Assembly (NCBI GenBank): GCA_029569475.1
Contig: JAKQSZ010000028.1
Location: 1-32,296 of the forward strand
Origin: Candidatus Eiseniibacteriota bacterium
GTDB lineage: Bacteria; Eisenbacteria; RBG-16-71-46; CAIMUX01
Length of the DNA: 32,296 nt
Direction of reading: 5' to 3'
Both the position numbers and the translations under genes were made by a program. This document shows positions 13,959 through 24,607 of the stretch, one piece after another. The notes below the pieces were generated by a model. That model searched no databases and was not told the origin of the DNA. It worked only from the letters and a program-made list of their open reading frames with translations. Numbering within the stretch: position 1 is the first letter of the stretch; each line of letters opens with the position of its first letter.

Positions 13959-14711
13959 TCAGCGGTGACGAACCGCCCCGTCACCATGCATGGGCATCAG
14001 GCCCGCCTCCCGGAAGGAGAAGGGGGCGCCTCCTCCCAGAATGATATGGTCGAGCACTTCGATGCCGGTCAGATCTCCGACGCGGCACAGACGCTGGGTG
14101 ATCTCCAGGTCGTCCTCGCTGGGGGTCGCGTCGCCGCTCGGGTGGTTGTGGATCAGGATCATCGAAGCGGCCGCGGCCAGGATCGCCGGGCGGAAGACCT
14201 CGCGCGGGTGCACGATGCTGGCCGCGAGGGAGCCGACGGAGATCAACTCGATGGCGAGGGGCATATGACGCGTGTTGAGCATCGCGATGAGGAAGTGCTC
14301 CTTCTTCGCGCGGGAGTACTGCTGGACGAGCGGGAGCAGGTCCTGAGGCGTGCGGATCGGTCGCTCGGTTCCGCCGATCCTGCCAAAGACGCGCCGGCCG
14401 ACCTCGAAGGCGGCCAGGATCTGGCAGGCCCGCGCCGACCCCAGTCCGCGGACGCGCCGCAGGTCCCGTGAGTTCGACTGCGCGAGCGATTCCAGCGGGC
14501 CGTCCTTGAGCAGGGATTCGGCCAACGCCCCGACCGGCGTGCCGTGACACCCCGTCCCCAGAATGGCGGCGAGAAGCTCACGATCCGAGAGGTGCTCGAC
14601 TCCGTGCTCCTGGATCTGCTCTCGCGGTCCACGACCCTCGCGCACTCCGATGCCGACGCGGTCATACCGAGGCGTGGCTCGTTGACGTACATTGCTCCCT
14701 GCTGCCGGCAC
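13959..14711 (-). CDS. radC: RadC-family (UPF0758) JAB/MPN-domain protein
   Basis: About 250 residues. An N-terminal helix-hairpin-helix-like part (EHGVEHLSDRELLAAILGTG, then LRRVRGLGSARACQILAAFEVGRR) is followed by the RadC JAB domain with KKEHFLIAMLNTRHMPLAIELISVGSL, HPREVFRPAI and the metal-site motif LIHNHPSGDATPSEDDLEIT. The historical link to DNA repair is not well supported, so the true function of the family is open. The frame is open further upstream. I chose GTG 14711 because GGGAGG lies six bases before it, the same arrangement seen before the nifS GTG; ATG 14738 or GTG 14645 are alternatives. The 264 bp between ftsY and this start show nothing else. Confidence 0.9.
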   Translation of the reverse strand: MPAAGSNVRQRATPRYDRVGIGVREGRGPREQIQEHGVEHLSDRELLAAILGTGCHGTPVGALAESLLKDGPLESLAQSNSRDLRRVRGLGSARACQILAAFEVGRRVFGRIGGTERPIRTPQDLLPLVQQYSRAKKEHFLIAMLNTRHMPLAIELISVGSLAASIVHPREVFRPAILAAAASMILIHNHPSGDATPSEDDLEITQRLCRVGDLTGIEVLDHIILGGGAPFSFREAGLMPMHGDGAVRHR

Positions 14712-14975
14712 GTCCTGCCTCCCTGCCCTTTCATCCATGAGGCCGTGGATCGAGTGGGGCTTTCCCCGGCCTGACCCGCGCAAGCCCGCGGGATCCACGT
14801 CACCAAACCGGGAGATAGCGAGGAACGTGCCAGGCACAACGATGTCGCCGACACCCGCAAGCGCCTCGCGTGGTCGTGCGCGACCGACCTGCACAAGCTG
14901 TTCCCATAGACCGACTGTCGGGTGCGTAGATCATGCCCGAGGGTAGCCGCGGACTCAGGCTGGGCTTCCGGTGTC

Positions 14976-15908
14976 TTACCCTTCGCTGCCCACCAGCCCT
15001 TCGGCGAACGATGCCGGATCGAAGTCCACGAGGTCGTCGGCCTTCTCTCCGACACCGGCATAGAGGACGGGGATGTTGCACTCGTGGGCGATCGCCAGGA
15101 TTACGCCGCCCTTGCTGGTGCCGTCGAGCTTCGCCAACAGGATCCCGTCGATCGGCACCGCCTCGGAGAAAAGCCGGGCCTGGGAGATGGCGTTCTGGCC
15201 GATCGTGGCATCGAGCACCAGCAGCGTCTTGTGCGGCGCTCCCGGCGAGGCCTTGCCGCAGACCCGATGGATTTTCTTCAGCTCTTCCATCAGGTTGCCC
15301 TTGGTCTGCAGGCGCCCGGCCGTGTCGACCAGGACCAGGCTCGTGCCGCGAGAGCGCGCCGAACGGACGCCGTCGAAGGCGACCGCCCCAGGGTCAGCGC
15401 CGGTCTGGCTGCGGACCATCTGGACCCCCAGCCGCTTGGCCCAGACCTCGAGCTGCTCGCTGGCCGCGGCGCGAAAAGTGTCGGAGGCCACGATCAGGCA
15501 GCTCCGCCCTTCGCTCTGGGCGCGGTGCGCCAGCTTGGCGAGGGAGGTGGTCTTGCCGACCCCGTTGACCCCCACGATGAGCAGGACCTCGGGCTCTCCC
15601 TCGGGAACCGGACGGCCGCCGGGACCCTCCAATCCGCCGCGCAGGATCTCCTCGACGATCTGCTTGAGGGCGGCGCGCAGCCCGGCCACGTCCTCGATCC
15701 GGTCGCCGGCCACCTTCTTCTTCAGCCGGTCAATCAGCTCGGAGGTTGCCGACGGGCCGACGTCGCCACGCAACAGGACGGCCTCGAGGTCGTCGTAGAG
15801 TTCGGGATCCAGGTCTTTGTGCTGCTGCAGCACCTCCTGAATTCCCTCGGCCACGACCTCACGGGTCTTCTTGAATCCCTCGGCGATCTTCTTGAAGAAC
15901 GATTTCAT
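14976..15908 (-). CDS. ftsY: Signal recognition particle receptor FtsY
   Basis: GTPase that docks SRP-ribosome complexes at the membrane for co-translational insertion. The 310-residue product is a compact NG domain without a long acidic A domain. It begins MKSFFKKIAEGFKKTREVV, an amphipathic lipid-binding start. The N domain runs to about 95. The G domain has G1 GVNGVGKTTS (113-122), DTFRAAASEQL, DTAGRLQTKGNLMEEL, the AKLDGTSKGG motif and GVGEKADDLVDFDP at the C-terminus. The ATG start is inside a longer open frame whose upstream part overlaps nrdR and is not FtsY-like. It is 130 bp downstream of nrdR on the same strand. Confidence 0.97.
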   Translation of the reverse strand: MKSFFKKIAEGFKKTREVVAEGIQEVLQQHKDLDPELYDDLEAVLLRGDVGPSATSELIDRLKKKVAGDRIEDVAGLRAALKQIVEEILRGGLEGPGGRPVPEGEPEVLLIVGVNGVGKTTSLAKLAHRAQSEGRSCLIVASDTFRAAASEQLEVWAKRLGVQMVRSQTGADPGAVAFDGVRSARSRGTSLVLVDTAGRLQTKGNLMEELKKIHRVCGKASPGAPHKTLLVLDATIGQNAISQARLFSEAVPIDGILLAKLDGTSKGGVILAIAHECNIPVLYAGVGEKADDLVDFDPASFAEGLVGSEG

Positions 15909-16038
15909 GTGGCTTGGACCCCGGCGAGCGACGGCTCGTGTCGAAAGGAGAAGACCCTGGGCCCGCGCGCGACAGGCAGACGCGGCCGCGGGGCGAACCC
16001 GATCACAATAGCGTATCGACCGGGGCCCGAGGCGAAGT

Positions 16039-16521
16039 TCAGGCGCCTGGATCGGGCGGCGGCGGGGCCGGTCCCCCGGGGAGTTCGCTGATGGTGTCCA
16101 GGAACTGCCGGATGTCGCTGAAGCTCTGGTAGACCGACGCGAAACGCACGTAGGCCACCGGATCGAGCCCGCGCAAGGCCTCCAGGACCCGCAAGCCGAT
16201 GTCCGAGCTGCGCACTTCCAGCTTGCCGCTGCGCGCGAGATCCGCCTCGATCCGTTCGGCCACCTCCTCAATCGTCGTGGCGGCGATGGGGCGTTTCTCG
16301 CAAGCCTTGGCCAGGCCGCGGATCAGTTTCTCGCGGCTGAAGGGCTCGCGCCGGCCATCCTTCTTGGCGACCTGGAAGGCGACGACTTCGATGTACTCAT
16401 AGGTCGTGAACCGGTTCTGGCAGGCCAGACACTCCCGCCTCCGGCGAATGGCCGTTCCGTCGCGGACCATCCGGGTCTCCAGCACACGGTCTTCTTCATG
16501 GGCGCAGCTCGGACATCGCAC
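16039..16521 (-). CDS. nrdR: Transcriptional repressor NrdR
   Basis: Zinc-ribbon/ATP-cone repressor of ribonucleotide reductase genes, which senses (d)ATP levels. 160 residues: the zinc ribbon uses C3, C6, C31 and C34 (MRCPSC...ECLACQNRFTTYE), followed by the ATP-cone (VAKKDGRREPFSREKLIRGLAKACEKRP, then VYQSFSDIRQFL near 130-142). The C-terminal tail is proline-rich. It starts one base after the birA stop codon, so it is probably translated with it. No ribonucleotide reductase gene or NrdR box is in view. Confidence 0.96.
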   Translation of the reverse strand: MRCPSCAHEEDRVLETRMVRDGTAIRRRRECLACQNRFTTYEYIEVVAFQVAKKDGRREPFSREKLIRGLAKACEKRPIAATTIEEVAERIEADLARSGKLEVRSSDIGLRVLEALRGLDPVAYVRFASVYQSFSDIRQFLDTISELPGGPAPPPPDPGA

Positions 16522-16522
16522 G

Positions 16523-17479
16523 CTACCGGCTCTCCCCCGAAGGCCTCGACCAGCTCTCGACCTCGCCGCTGACGATGACCCGATCTCCCTCTGACGTCGC
16601 CAGAATCAGCTCCCCCAATGGCCCGAGGTCCCGGGCCGTTCCCTCGATCCGGTCTGTGGACCTCCCCCCTGCCTGGTCCACGGTCGTCTCCTCGATCGGA
16701 TGGCGGGCGCCGGCGGGGTCGAGGCCCGTCCGGATCCGGACCCGGGCCCCTTGCAGGAAGAACCGGGACAGGAGTTCCCGGCGCAGGAACTCGAGGTCCA
16801 CGTCCCGCAACGCATTCTGGAATTGGCGATACCGAAAGGTCAAACGCTCGTTGAGCCGGATGGCCAGGCCATCAAACGCCGGAAGCGGGTCGATCCCTTC
16901 CAGGAAGAGCGAGGAGGCCTTGCCACGGATCTCCGGCGGGAAGTCCGCCTCACGGTGCGCCAGGTTGATCCCGACGCCGACGACGACGCCGGCGGATTGC
17001 TCGGGCGGGAAGGCGGTGCCAGCTTCGCCGACCACATCGGCCAGGATGCCGGCCACCTTGCCGCGGCGGCCGAACACATCGTTCGGCCACTTGATCATGA
17101 GACGCGGAGCGGCGGAACCCCCATCTTCGCTTCCGGCGTCGCTGCCGGTGCCGCATCCCGCACCGGAGGCGGCGTCGGGAACGGCGCAGGGGGTGGCGTA
17201 GCTGTCGAGGGTCTCGGCGAGGGCCAGCGCGACCAGCGGCGTCAGGCCCGGCCAAAGAGAACGGCTGACCTTGGGCCGGAGAAGAAAGCTCAGGTAAAGC
17301 CCGAGCCCGGGGGCGGAGTGCCAGCGGTGTTCCCCGCGTCCCCGCCCCTCCGTCTGCTCCAATGCGCGCACGCAAGTCCCTTCGGGAGCGCCGGCCCGGG
17401 CGCGCGCAATGCAGAGCGCCTGCGTGGAGGCGCAGGTCAAGAGGGGCGGGGTCTTGAGATCCAGGAGGGGTCGATTCAC
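16523..17479 (-). CDS. birA: Biotin--[acetyl-CoA-carboxylase] ligase, no DNA-binding domain
   Basis: Activates biotin with ATP and attaches it to the carboxyl-carrier lysine of acetyl-CoA carboxylase. From GTG 17479, which overlaps the nadC stop (GTGA), the product is 318 residues. Visible motifs are EQTEGRGRGEHRWHSAPG (biotinyl-AMP loop), LYLSFLLRP, LMIKWPNDV with the catalytic Lys region, AGILADVV and GVVVGVGINLA. A C-terminal beta domain follows. There is no N-terminal HTH, so it is a class I, non-regulatory ligase. A low-complexity Ala/Gly/Ser insert of about 25 residues sits just before the KWPND strand. Confidence 0.93.
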   Translation of the reverse strand: MNRPLLDLKTPPLLTCASTQALCIARARAGAPEGTCVRALEQTEGRGRGEHRWHSAPGLGLYLSFLLRPKVSRSLWPGLTPLVALALAETLDSYATPCAVPDAASGAGCGTGSDAGSEDGGSAAPRLMIKWPNDVFGRRGKVAGILADVVGEAGTAFPPEQSAGVVVGVGINLAHREADFPPEIRGKASSLFLEGIDPLPAFDGLAIRLNERLTFRYRQFQNALRDVDLEFLRRELLSRFFLQGARVRIRTGLDPAGARHPIEETTVDQAGGRSTDRIEGTARDLGPLGELILATSEGDRVIVSGEVESWSRPSGESR

Positions 17480-18348
17480 TCGAGACGCATCGCCAGGTCC
17501 AGAGACCGGACCGAATGTGTCAGCGCGCCGACCGACACCAGATCCACCCCCGGCACGGCGCGCGAGCGGGCGTTCTCGAGGTTGACCCCACCGGAGACTT
17601 CGATGAGGACCGGACGCGCCCGCTGGAGGCCGGACTGCGCCCGGCGGATGACCTCGACCGCGCGAGCGATCGCCGGCGGATCCATGTTGTCGAGCATGAT
17701 CTGATCGACCTCGAGGGGAGCGGCCTCGGCCACCTCTTCCATGGTCCGGGCCTCCACGGTCAGGTGCATCTTGATCTCCGAGGCGCGGGCCAGGCCGACC
17801 GCCGCCGCCAGGCCGCCGGCGGCGGTGATGTGGTTGTTCTTGATCAGAAAGGCGTCGTAGAGGCCCATCCGGTGATTGACGCCCCCGCCGTGGCGAACGG
17901 CGGCCTTCTCCAGAGGGCGCAATCCCGGCGTCGTCTTGCGGGTATCGGTGATCTCGGCCCCGGTCCCCGCGATGGCATCGACATAGCGACGCGTAAGTGT
18001 GGCAATCCCGCTGAGGCGCTGGATGAAGTTCAGCAGCACCCGTTCCATGGTGAGCAGGCTGCGCGACCGCCCGCGCAGCACGAAGAGCACGTCCCCGGCG
18101 GCGAAGGTTTTGCCGTCCTCCCACTCCTGGTCGAACGTGACGGCGGGATCGGAGAGACGGATGACCTCCCGGACCACCTCGAGTCCGGAAAAGACCCCAG
18201 GTTCCTGCGCCAGCACACGGGCGATGCCATGGGAATGCGCGCTGACGGTGGCCATGGTCGTGACGTCGCCGGGGCCGACATCCTCGGCCAACGCCCGAAA
18301 GACGATTTCCTCCAACTCGGCCCCTTGGCCCATCTCCGCGGTGGACAT
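17476..18348 (-). CDS. nadC: Nicotinate-nucleotide diphosphorylase (carboxylating)
   Basis: Converts quinolinate and PRPP to nicotinate mononucleotide, CO2 and PPi in NAD synthesis. 290 residues, normal length. Motifs: ALAEDVGPGDVTT at the N-terminus, NFIQRLSGIATLTRRYVDA, the quinolinate-binding TDTRKTTPGLRPLEKAAVRHGGGVNHRMGL split around residue 140-165, IKNNHI, and ISGGVNLE-like EVSGGVNLENARS with LVSVGALTHSVRSLDLAMRLE at the end. The ATG has GGGAGG six bases upstream. It is followed by birA with a GTGA overlap. No nadA or nadB is nearby. Confidence 0.96.
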   Translation of the reverse strand: MSTAEMGQGAELEEIVFRALAEDVGPGDVTTMATVSAHSHGIARVLAQEPGVFSGLEVVREVIRLSDPAVTFDQEWEDGKTFAAGDVLFVLRGRSRSLLTMERVLLNFIQRLSGIATLTRRYVDAIAGTGAEITDTRKTTPGLRPLEKAAVRHGGGVNHRMGLYDAFLIKNNHITAAGGLAAAVGLARASEIKMHLTVEARTMEEVAEAAPLEVDQIMLDNMDPPAIARAVEVIRRAQSGLQRARPVLIEVSGGVNLENARSRAVPGVDLVSVGALTHSVRSLDLAMRLE

Positions 18349-18398
18349 GAGAACCTCCCGACTTCGATGAGTGCACCTTTCAGGACTCGGCGTTCGAC

Positions 18399-18449
18399 GG
18401 TCCTGACGTCGCCGGAGCCGACGTCCTCGGTCAACGCCCGAAAGACGAT
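18399..18449 (-). pseudogene. Short duplicated fragment of the nadC 5' region
   Basis: These 51 bp match 18256-18306 inside nadC at 47 of 51 positions without gaps, 143 bp away in the same orientation. Read on the minus strand it gives IVFRALTEDVGSGDVRT against nadC IVFRALAEDVGPGDVTT. The frame does not continue into NadC-like sequence, so this is a remnant. It fills much of the 178-bp spacer between uvrB and nadC. Confidence 0.8.
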
Positions 18450-18526
18450 ACTCGGTACTCGACCGTGGTGGGTCGGCCGGCGCTGATCCCGGCGGGCCGG
18501 ATGTGGCAACGGCCCTTCCAATCGCC

Positions 18527-20509
<1,983 letters not shown>

Positions 20510-21103
20510 ATGCCCGACAGTCTATCCCAACTTGGGCAGTTCCACAGATCGTGAGTCGAGGAGGATATCGCAGAGCTCCACGCGCCGAACCGTCCCGGCT
20601 TGCATCCAATCCAGAGCGAGGACTAGCCTCGGCCCGACTGCAGGCGCGGCGGCAGCCCGCACGGCGCCGGGAGACCTGGTCCAGGGACCCGCACGGCACC
20701 AGGAATCCTGGTCCAGGGAGCTTCCCGCCTGGCACAGGCGGCCTCGTCTCAGCACCCGCGCCGGGGGCGCCTGGCGGGCGCCCGCCCTCACCGGCCGGCA
20801 GCCCAGAGAGGCCATCCCGGTCGAGCGGCCGATCACCCGCGGACATGGACGTCCGCGAGCGAAACTGCGCGGCCGCCTTGCCGTGGTTGTTCATGGCACC
20901 GGTCTTGAATGGTGTTGAGAAACAGGGCCCCCGGGATCCTGCTTCAGCCGCGCTTCACCGCGGCCGATCTTCCGTCGGGGGGTCCGACGGACCTCGGCAC
21001 GACCGGAACCTCCGGCCAGCGGGGCCAGCACGGGGCAGGCACACAGATCCAGTGGCTAACCACCGAAAGACCGGATCACCGGAACAGGGACTGTCCTGAA
21101 GAC
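20510..21103. other. Divergent intergenic region between uvrB and the PBP gene
   Basis: About 590 bp, very GC-rich, serving as the upstream region for both genes. It contains the 32-bp duplication described separately. The PBP frame stays open back to 20909, but that part reads as low-complexity sequence. No clear promoter is visible by eye. Confidence 0.55.
20656..20719. repeat. 32-bp tandem duplication
   Basis: 20656-20687 and 20688-20719 are adjacent copies of a 32-bp unit with four mismatches. Both begin CCCGCACGGC and end CCTGGTCCAGGGA. Confidence 0.85.
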
Positions 21104-24100
21104 ATGGCACACTTGAGCGAACGAACTGGTACAGCCTCCGCGCGAACTCGGCCGGCGATCCTCCCGGGCTCCGGCGCCGGCCGCCGGGCGCGCGGACGGA
21201 CGGCGAGGGGCGTGGTCCTGGGCCGGGTCCACGCGGGGACGGACCCCGCCATGGGCGTCAGGGGCGGCCATGCCGCGTCCCAGACGAGTGCTGCCCGCGG
21301 CGGCCCCAGCGCCGGCGCTCCGGGACGCCTGGCGGGCGGAGGACGGATCCCGATCGGCCTGCGAGGGCTCTCGACGGCCCGGGACGGGACGGGGCGGAGA
21401 GTCCCCGGTTTCCTTCTCCCTCTCCTTCTCCTCCTGGCAGCCTTGCTCCTGGTGTTCTTCGAGACCCGCGACTCGGGCCTCCAGTCCATCGTCTTCCACA
21501 AACTGGCCTCGCGCCTGACCTGGACGGTGGAGGACGGTCCCAGCCCCGCTGTGGCCTTCCCGGTAACCGGTCCCTTCGATGAGCGCCGCGGCTACTCCCT
21601 GCTGCCGCAGATCACCGACAGCCTGCTGGCCAACGGCTATCACATCGCCCGCCAGGTCCGGATGTCGCCCCAGATGCTGAATCTGATCGACCATGGCATC
21701 GCTCCGATCTACCCCGCCAAGGTCCAGGCCGGGCTCACGATCAAGGATCAGACCGGGGAGGAGATCTACCGCACCGGCGTGCCGGAGCGGCTCTACCCAG
21801 ACTACGCGTCGATCCCGCCCCTGGTGCGGGAGAGCCTGCTTTACCTGGAGAACCGCGAGCTCATGCAGGGAGAGCATCCCTACCGTAACCCGGCGGTCGA
21901 GTGGGACCGGCTCGCCCGGGCGGTGGTGGATCTGGGGCTGAACAAGCTGGGGCTGAAGAAGGGCCAGGCCGGCGGAAGCACCCTGGCGACGCAAATCGAG
22001 AAGTACCGCCACTCCGCCGAAGGGCGCACGGCAACGCCCCTGGACAAGGTGCGCCAGATGACGGCCGCGAGCCTACGCGCCTACCGCGACGGGCGGCAGA
22101 CGATGGGGGCGCGTGAACGCATCGTGCTCGATTACGTCAACTCCGTCCCCCTTGCCGCGCTTCCCGGCCTCGGCGAGATCAACGGCCTGGGCGACGGGCT
22201 CTGGGCGTGGTTCGGCGCCGGCTTCGCGGAGGTCAACCGCGTGCTCTCCACCACTCCGCGCACGCCGCGGGAACAGGCGCGCCAGGGGCTCGCCTACAAG
22301 CAGGTCCTGGCCCTTTTCCTGGCCCAGCGGCGTCCGAGCTACTACCTGCTCTCGGAGACCTCGGCCCTGGAGCGGGAAACCGACCAGCGCTGCCGCCTTC
22401 TGGCACGGGCGGGCGTCATCTCCCCGGAACTGCGCGATGCCGCCCTGGCCGCGCGTCTGGAGTTCCATGAGCGGCCGCCCCGGCGGGATCGCCCATCCTT
22501 CATCGAGCGCAAGGCCACCAACGCCATCCGTAGCCGCCTGCTCGCGCAGCTCCCGTTGCGGAGCCTGTACCAGCTTGACCGCCTGGATCTGACGGTGGAG
22601 ACCACGCTCGACCGGCCGACCCAGGAGCGCGTCACCCGGACCCTCGGACGGCTCGCGGACCCGGCCTTCGCCGATTCGGCCGGCCTGCGCGGGGACCGGT
22701 TGCTCATGCGGGGGGATCCGGCCAACGTGTACTACAGCTTCACCCTCTACGAGAGCACCCCGGAGGGAAACCTCCTGCGGGCTCAGGCCGACAACCTCGA
22801 TCAACCGCTGGACATCAACACCGGCGCCAAGCTGGATCTTGGCTCCACGGCCAAGCTGCGGACCCTCGTGCACTATCTGGAAGTCGTCTCCGACCTTCAC
22901 GCCGGTCATGCCGGAATGCGGCGCACCGAGTTGGTCGAGCGGGCGAACGAGGCGAAGGACCCGATCCGCCGGTGGGCCTTCGGTTGGATGGCGGCCTCGG
23001 CCGACACGTCGTTGCGGGCGATGTGCGAGGCGGCCCTGCAGCGCAAGTACTCGGCCAGTCCCGGCGAGCGGTTCTTCACCGGGGGCGGCCTGCACACCTT
23101 CGCCAACTTCCAGAAGGAGGACAACGGCCGGGTCATGCCGGTCGCCCAGGCCTTCCGGCAGTCGGTCAACCTCGTCTTCATCCGAATGATGCGCGACCTC
23201 GTGCGCTACGAGTCCGCCCTGCTTCCGATCATGGAGTCGGGGGACCTGCAGGAGCCGGGGAGCCCGGCTCGCCAGCAGTACCTGGAGCGCTTCGCCGATG
23301 AGGAGGGGCGGGTCTTCCTGTCCCGCTTCTGGAAGCGTTACGCCAAACAGGCGCCCGAGAAGCGGCTGTCCCTGCTGGCCGCCTCGACGCGGCCGACCCC
23401 GCGGCGGCTGGCCGTGATGTACCGGACGGCCCGTCCCGAGGCCTCGCCGGAAGAGCTGCATGGATTCCTCGTGCGGAACCTGAATGGTGTGGAGGTCTCC
23501 GCGGCCGACGCCGCCAGCCTTCACGAACGCTACGGGCCGGAGGCGTTTTCGCTGGCGGACCGAGGATACCTGGCCAATGTGCATCCCCTCGAACTCTGGC
23601 TGGTCGCCTACCTGGAGGCGCATCCGGGGGCGACTTGGAAGGAAACGGTCGAGGCGAGCGCGGAGGAGCGGCAGGAGGTCTACCAGTGGCTCTTCCGCGA
23701 CTCGAAGAAGCGGGCGCAGGACTCGCGGATCCGCACTCTCGTCGAGGAAGACGCGTTCGGCCTCATCCACCAGGCCTGGCGGCGGCTCGGCTACCCCTTC
23801 GGCTCGCTCGTCCCCTCCTACGCGACCGCCATCGGCAGTTCGGCGGACCGTCCGGCCGCCCTGGCGGAGTTGATGGGCATCCTCATCAACGATGGCGTGC
23901 GTTATCCGCTGCAGAAGCTCGAGCGGCTGCAGTTCGCGGAAGGCACACCCTTTGAAACCACCTTCGACGCCCCCGTCCTGCAGGGGGAGCAGTTGCTGCG
24001 GCCGGAGGTGGCGCGCGCGGCGCGGGCCTGCCTGATCGATGTGGTGGAAAACGGCACGGCACGGCGCGCGGCGGGGATCTTCACGACCGCCGATGGCGAG

Positions 24101-24364
24101 GTGATTCCCTTCGGGGGCAAGACCGGGACCGGCGACAACCGTTACGAGACCTACGCCCCCGGCGGGCGGCTGATCGATTCGCGGGTCGTCAATCGTACCG
24201 CGACGTTCGTCTTCCTGATCGGAGATCGTTTCTACGGAACGGTGACGGCCTACGTCCCGGGCCCCGGCGCGGAGCGCTACGTCTTCACCAGCGCCCTCGC
24301 GGTGCAGGTCCTGAAGACGCTGGCTCCCGATCTCATGCCCCTCGTGGCGCGACCGCCTGCCTGA
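21104..24364 (+). CDS. Class A penicillin-binding protein (GT51 transglycosylase / transpeptidase)
   Basis: Polymerises and crosslinks peptidoglycan outside the inner membrane. From ATG 21104 the product is 1086 residues. A basic, low-complexity N-terminus of about 100 residues precedes a TM anchor (FLLPLLLLLAALLLVFFE, about 102-119). The GT51 part has the catalytic Glu in LYLENRE (about 249, with Asn replacing the usual Asp) and AGGSTLATQIEKYRH (about 288). The transpeptidase part carries all three motifs: SxxK as STAK (581), SxN as SVN (687), KTGT at 1006. Spacing between these motifs is much wider than in E. coli-type PBPs, so extra segments are inserted. The start is uncertain because RBS support is weak. 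It is convergent with nothing and stands alone. Confidence 0.9.
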   Translation: MAHLSERTGTASARTRPAILPGSGAGRRARGRTARGVVLGRVHAGTDPAMGVRGGHAASQTSAARGGPSAGAPGRLAGGGRIPIGLRGLSTARDGTGRRVPGFLLPLLLLLAALLLVFFETRDSGLQSIVFHKLASRLTWTVEDGPSPAVAFPVTGPFDERRGYSLLPQITDSLLANGYHIARQVRMSPQMLNLIDHGIAPIYPAKVQAGLTIKDQTGEEIYRTGVPERLYPDYASIPPLVRESLLYLENRELMQGEHPYRNPAVEWDRLARAVVDLGLNKLGLKKGQAGGSTLATQIEKYRHSAEGRTATPLDKVRQMTAASLRAYRDGRQTMGARERIVLDYVNSVPLAALPGLGEINGLGDGLWAWFGAGFAEVNRVLSTTPRTPREQARQGLAYKQVLALFLAQRRPSYYLLSETSALERETDQRCRLLARAGVISPELRDAALAARLEFHERPPRRDRPSFIERKATNAIRSRLLAQLPLRSLYQLDRLDLTVETTLDRPTQERVTRTLGRLADPAFADSAGLRGDRLLMRGDPANVYYSFTLYESTPEGNLLRAQADNLDQPLDINTGAKLDLGSTAKLRTLVHYLEVVSDLHAGHAGMRRTELVERANEAKDPIRRWAFGWMAASADTSLRAMCEAALQRKYSASPGERFFTGGGLHTFANFQKEDNGRVMPVAQAFRQSVNLVFIRMMRDLVRYESALLPIMESGDLQEPGSPARQQYLERFADEEGRVFLSRFWKRYAKQAPEKRLSLLAASTRPTPRRLAVMYRTARPEASPEELHGFLVRNLNGVEVSAADAASLHERYGPEAFSLADRGYLANVHPLELWLVAYLEAHPGATWKETVEASAEERQEVYQWLFRDSKKRAQDSRIRTLVEEDAFGLIHQAWRRLGYPFGSLVPSYATAIGSSADRPAALAELMGILINDGVRYPLQKLERLQFAEGTPFETTFDAPVLQGEQLLRPEVARAARACLIDVVENGTARRAAGIFTTADGEVIPFGGKTGTGDNRYETYAPGGRLIDSRVVNRTATFVFLIGDRFYGTVTAYVPGPGAERYVFTSALAVQVLKTLAPDLMPLVARPPA

Positions 24365-24607
24365 CGATACCTGGCCGGCCCGCCGGCGGCACCGGACTGC
24401 CGGCGCGACACAGCGGGCCACGGCCCGAGGCAGCCGCCCACCGCCCCAAGTGGCCTGACCCACTGTACGACGCGAACGGCCCACGCCCTGACGGCACCCG
24501 GGCGGCGGTGATAACGCTCTCTCCTGCCCGGTCGGTCCTTGCGAATCCCCCCCTGCCCCCGTCTCCCCTGGTCTAGAATGGAGCCGGACATCGGGAAGGG
24601 AGGGGAC

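Noticed and set aside
20909..21103. N-terminal extension of the PBP frame
   Set aside because: Open but low-complexity, overlaps the intergenic region and has no RBS; ATG 21104 is a more reasonable start.
24574..24579. Complete promoter for nifU
   Set aside because: TAGAAT is a fair -10, but no -35 is found at 16-19 bp; the nearest TTGCGA is 29 bp away. Only the -10-like hexamer is mentioned.
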